This document shows positions 5,290 to 5,971 of a stretch of DNA of 5,971 nt, one piece after another; position 1 is the stretch's first letter, and every line of letters begins with the position of its first letter. The notes beneath the pieces were generated by a model that was given only the letters and a program-made list of their open reading frames with translations, ran no database searches and was not told the DNA's origin. The translations under genes were made by a program, and so were the position numbers. Origin of the DNA: Candidatus Poseidonia sp. (GTDB lineage Archaea; Thermoplasmatota; Poseidoniia; Poseidoniales; Poseidoniaceae); the NCBI GenBank assembly GCA_013330155.1, contig DUIU01000036.1, positions 1,228 to 7,198 on the forward strand. The letters are read 5' to 3'.

Positions 5290-5720
5290 TGGCACGTAAG
5301 AAGAAGTCCGTTGAATCCTCTGGAAAGCGCAAGACCGCCGTCGCTCGTGCGAGCGTCAAGGCCGGAAAAGGCCGTGTTCGTGTGAACTCCGAACCCATTG
5401 AAATTTTGCAGCCATCCTTGGCTCGTCGCAAATCAATGGAACCTTTGGTCATCGCCGACGCCATGAATCGCCTCAGCAAGGTCGACATTTCCGTCACCAC
5501 CAATGGGGGCGGCATCATGGGACAGACCGACGCTATCCGAACCGCCATCGCCCGTGGCTTGGTCCACTACAACGGTGGCGCCGAGGGCGTTGATGAAGAA
5601 CTTCGAGATGAGTATCTGCGCTTCGACCGCAGCCTGCTTGTGAACGACCCACGCCGAAAGGAGCCAAAGCACCAACTCGGCCGTGGTGCCCGCCGCAAGA
5701 AGCAAAAGTCGTACCGATGA
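5289..5720 (+). CDS. rps9: Small-subunit ribosomal protein uS9, 143 aa
   Basis: 30S subunit protein whose C-terminal tail reaches the ribosomal P site and contacts the tRNA anticodon stem. Signatures: basic N-terminus with G-K-R-K-T-A-V-A-R-A (12-21); G-K-G-R-V-R-V-N (26-33); G-G-G-I-M-G-Q-T-D-A-I-R-T-A-I-A-R-G-L-V (73-92); D-P-R-R-K-E-P-K (120-127); and the invariant terminal K-S-Y-R (140-143). The 143 aa are slightly more than the ~130-135 aa I recall for archaeal uS9, through a short extra N-terminus. ATG 5289 shares one base with the rpl13 TGA stop (TGATG), indicating translational coupling. Nothing in the protein looks damaged. Confidence 0.98.
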   Translation: MARKKKSVESSGKRKTAVARASVKAGKGRVRVNSEPIEILQPSLARRKSMEPLVIADAMNRLSKVDISVTTNGGGIMGQTDAIRTAIARGLVHYNGGAEGVDEELRDEYLRFDRSLLVNDPRRKEPKHQLGRGARRKKQKSYR

Positions 5721-5725
5721 GGTGA
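5719..5725 (+). promoter_or_regulatory. Ribosome binding site for rpoN, overlapping the rps9 stop
   Basis: GAGGTGA includes the last two bases of the rps9 stop codon. It is 1 nt from ATG 5727 and 4 nt from ATG 5730, so initiation at 5730 is more likely. Confidence 0.75.
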
Positions 5726-5729
5726 GATG

Positions 5730-5933
5730 ATGATTATTCCAGTACGATGTTTCAGTTGTGGCTCTGTGATTGCCCACAAGTGGGAAGAATACAAGCAATT
5801 GGTTGCTGATGGAAAGACGGAATCCGAAGCCATGGACGCCGTTGGCCTGAAGCGCTATTGTTGCCGCCGTATGTACGTTGGACACCTCGATCTCATTGAA
5901 GAGGTCGCACCGTTCAGTGCAGCGCGCAGCTGA
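5730..5933 (+). CDS. rpoN: RNA polymerase subunit RpoN (Rpb10 homologue), 67 aa
   Basis: Small zinc-binding subunit of archaeal RNA polymerase, equivalent to eukaryotic Rpb10, which helps assemble the RpoD/RpoL platform; unrelated to bacterial sigma-54. The zinc ligands are visible as C-F-S-C (C7, C10) and the adjacent pair C44-C45 in R-Y-C-C-R-R-M, the family hallmark. The start M-I-I-P-V-R-C-F and the H-L-D-L-I near residues 52-56 also match. The 67-aa length is typical. ATG 5730 is preferred to ATG 5727 because of SD spacing. It follows rps9 by 9 nt, the usual archaeal order, and is probably translated from the same mRNA. Confidence 0.97.
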   Translation: MIIPVRCFSCGSVIAHKWEEYKQLVADGKTESEAMDAVGLKRYCCRRMYVGHLDLIEEVAPFSAARS

Positions 5934-5943
5934 GGAATTCCTC
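5932..5943 (+). repeat. 12-bp palindrome between rpoN and the tRNA
   Basis: GAGGAATTCCTC is a perfect palindrome that begins within the rpoN stop codon and ends one base before the tRNA. As RNA it makes a 4-bp stem with an AATT loop, extendable by T-G and C-G pairs at 5931/5944 and 5930/5945, which would intrude on the tRNA acceptor strand. Perfect 12-bp palindromes occur by chance about once in 6 kb (others at 385-396 and 2686-2697), so only the position is remarkable. Confidence 0.5.
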
Positions 5944-5971
5944 GGGCCCGTGGGTTAGCTTGGCCTATACT
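5944..5971 (+). tRNA. 5' part of a tRNA, probably tRNA-Pro (cut by window end)
   Basis: The last 28 bases fold as the start of a tRNA: acceptor strand GGGCCCG (5944-5950), linker TG, D-stem GGTT (5953-5956), D-loop with A14, G15 and the G18-G19 pair (5962-5963), then A21 and TACT (5968-5971). The D-stem pairs G-T, G-C and T-A, with a T13-T22 mismatch. Archaeal tRNA-Pro often begins with GGGC and a similar D-arm, hence the identity guess. The anticodon lies beyond the window, so identity is unconfirmed. The 10-nt gap to rpoN suggests co-transcription with the ribosomal operon and processing by RNase P. Confidence 0.65.

Noticed and set aside
1..5971. CRISPR array, insertion sequence, defence system or phage genes
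   Set aside because: No repeated spacer units, transposase, nuclease or phage structural motifs are visible on either strand.

Overview
The window comes from an archaeon. Four consecutive plus-strand genes encode eL18 (L18e), uL13, uS9 and the RNA polymerase subunit RpoN/Rpb10. This order is a classic archaeal cluster and is absent from bacteria. Strong Shine-Dalgarno sites (GGAGGTGA, GAGGTGA), tight stop/start overlaps, moderate G+C, and a huge acidic sequon-rich surface protein with a cytoplasmic DUF4129-like tail all fit Thermoplasmatota. Marine Group II (Poseidoniales) is my best guess; that placement is inference from style, not from a database match.

Layout, all on the plus strand. (1) 1-3783 is the 3' part of a gene for a very large exported, single-pass membrane protein. 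It has at least four Ig-like beta-sandwich repeats, a calcium-type acidic loop, locally paired cysteines and more than 20 N-glycosylation sequons, then one transmembrane helix and a ~160-residue cytoplasmic helical domain. Its start lies upstream of the window. (2) 3784-3873 is a short intergenic stretch packed with inverted repeats, several of which are mutually exclusive and can reach the Shine-Dalgarno of the next gene. (3) 3874-4323 encodes an unrecognised acidic, helical, soluble protein of 149 aa. (4) 4324-4442 is the probable promoter and leader of the ribosomal operon. (5) 4443-5933 is rpl18e-rpl13-rps9-rpoN, joined by overlaps of 8 and 1 nt and a 9-nt spacer. (6) 5944-5971 is the 5' part of a tRNA, probably tRNA-Pro, cut by the window end and separated from rpoN by a 12-bp palindrome.

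The last four genes form one translation/transcription operon: three ribosomal proteins, an RNA polymerase subunit and probably a tRNA in one transcript. The surface protein and the 149-aa protein do not obviously share its function.

The most interesting signal is RNA-level structure at the front of this operon. Four short segments alternate in complementarity (GGTTGCT, AGCAACC, GTTGGTTGAT, ATCAACCAAC). The first pair brackets the L18e Shine-Dalgarno and start codon. The second pair is a perfect 12-bp hairpin with a 3-nt loop, lying inside codons 11-19 of L18e. This resembles a candidate autoregulatory switch for the ribosomal operon. A second perfect hairpin and a 13-nt direct repeat sit in rpl13 at a place where the protein looks longer than usual.
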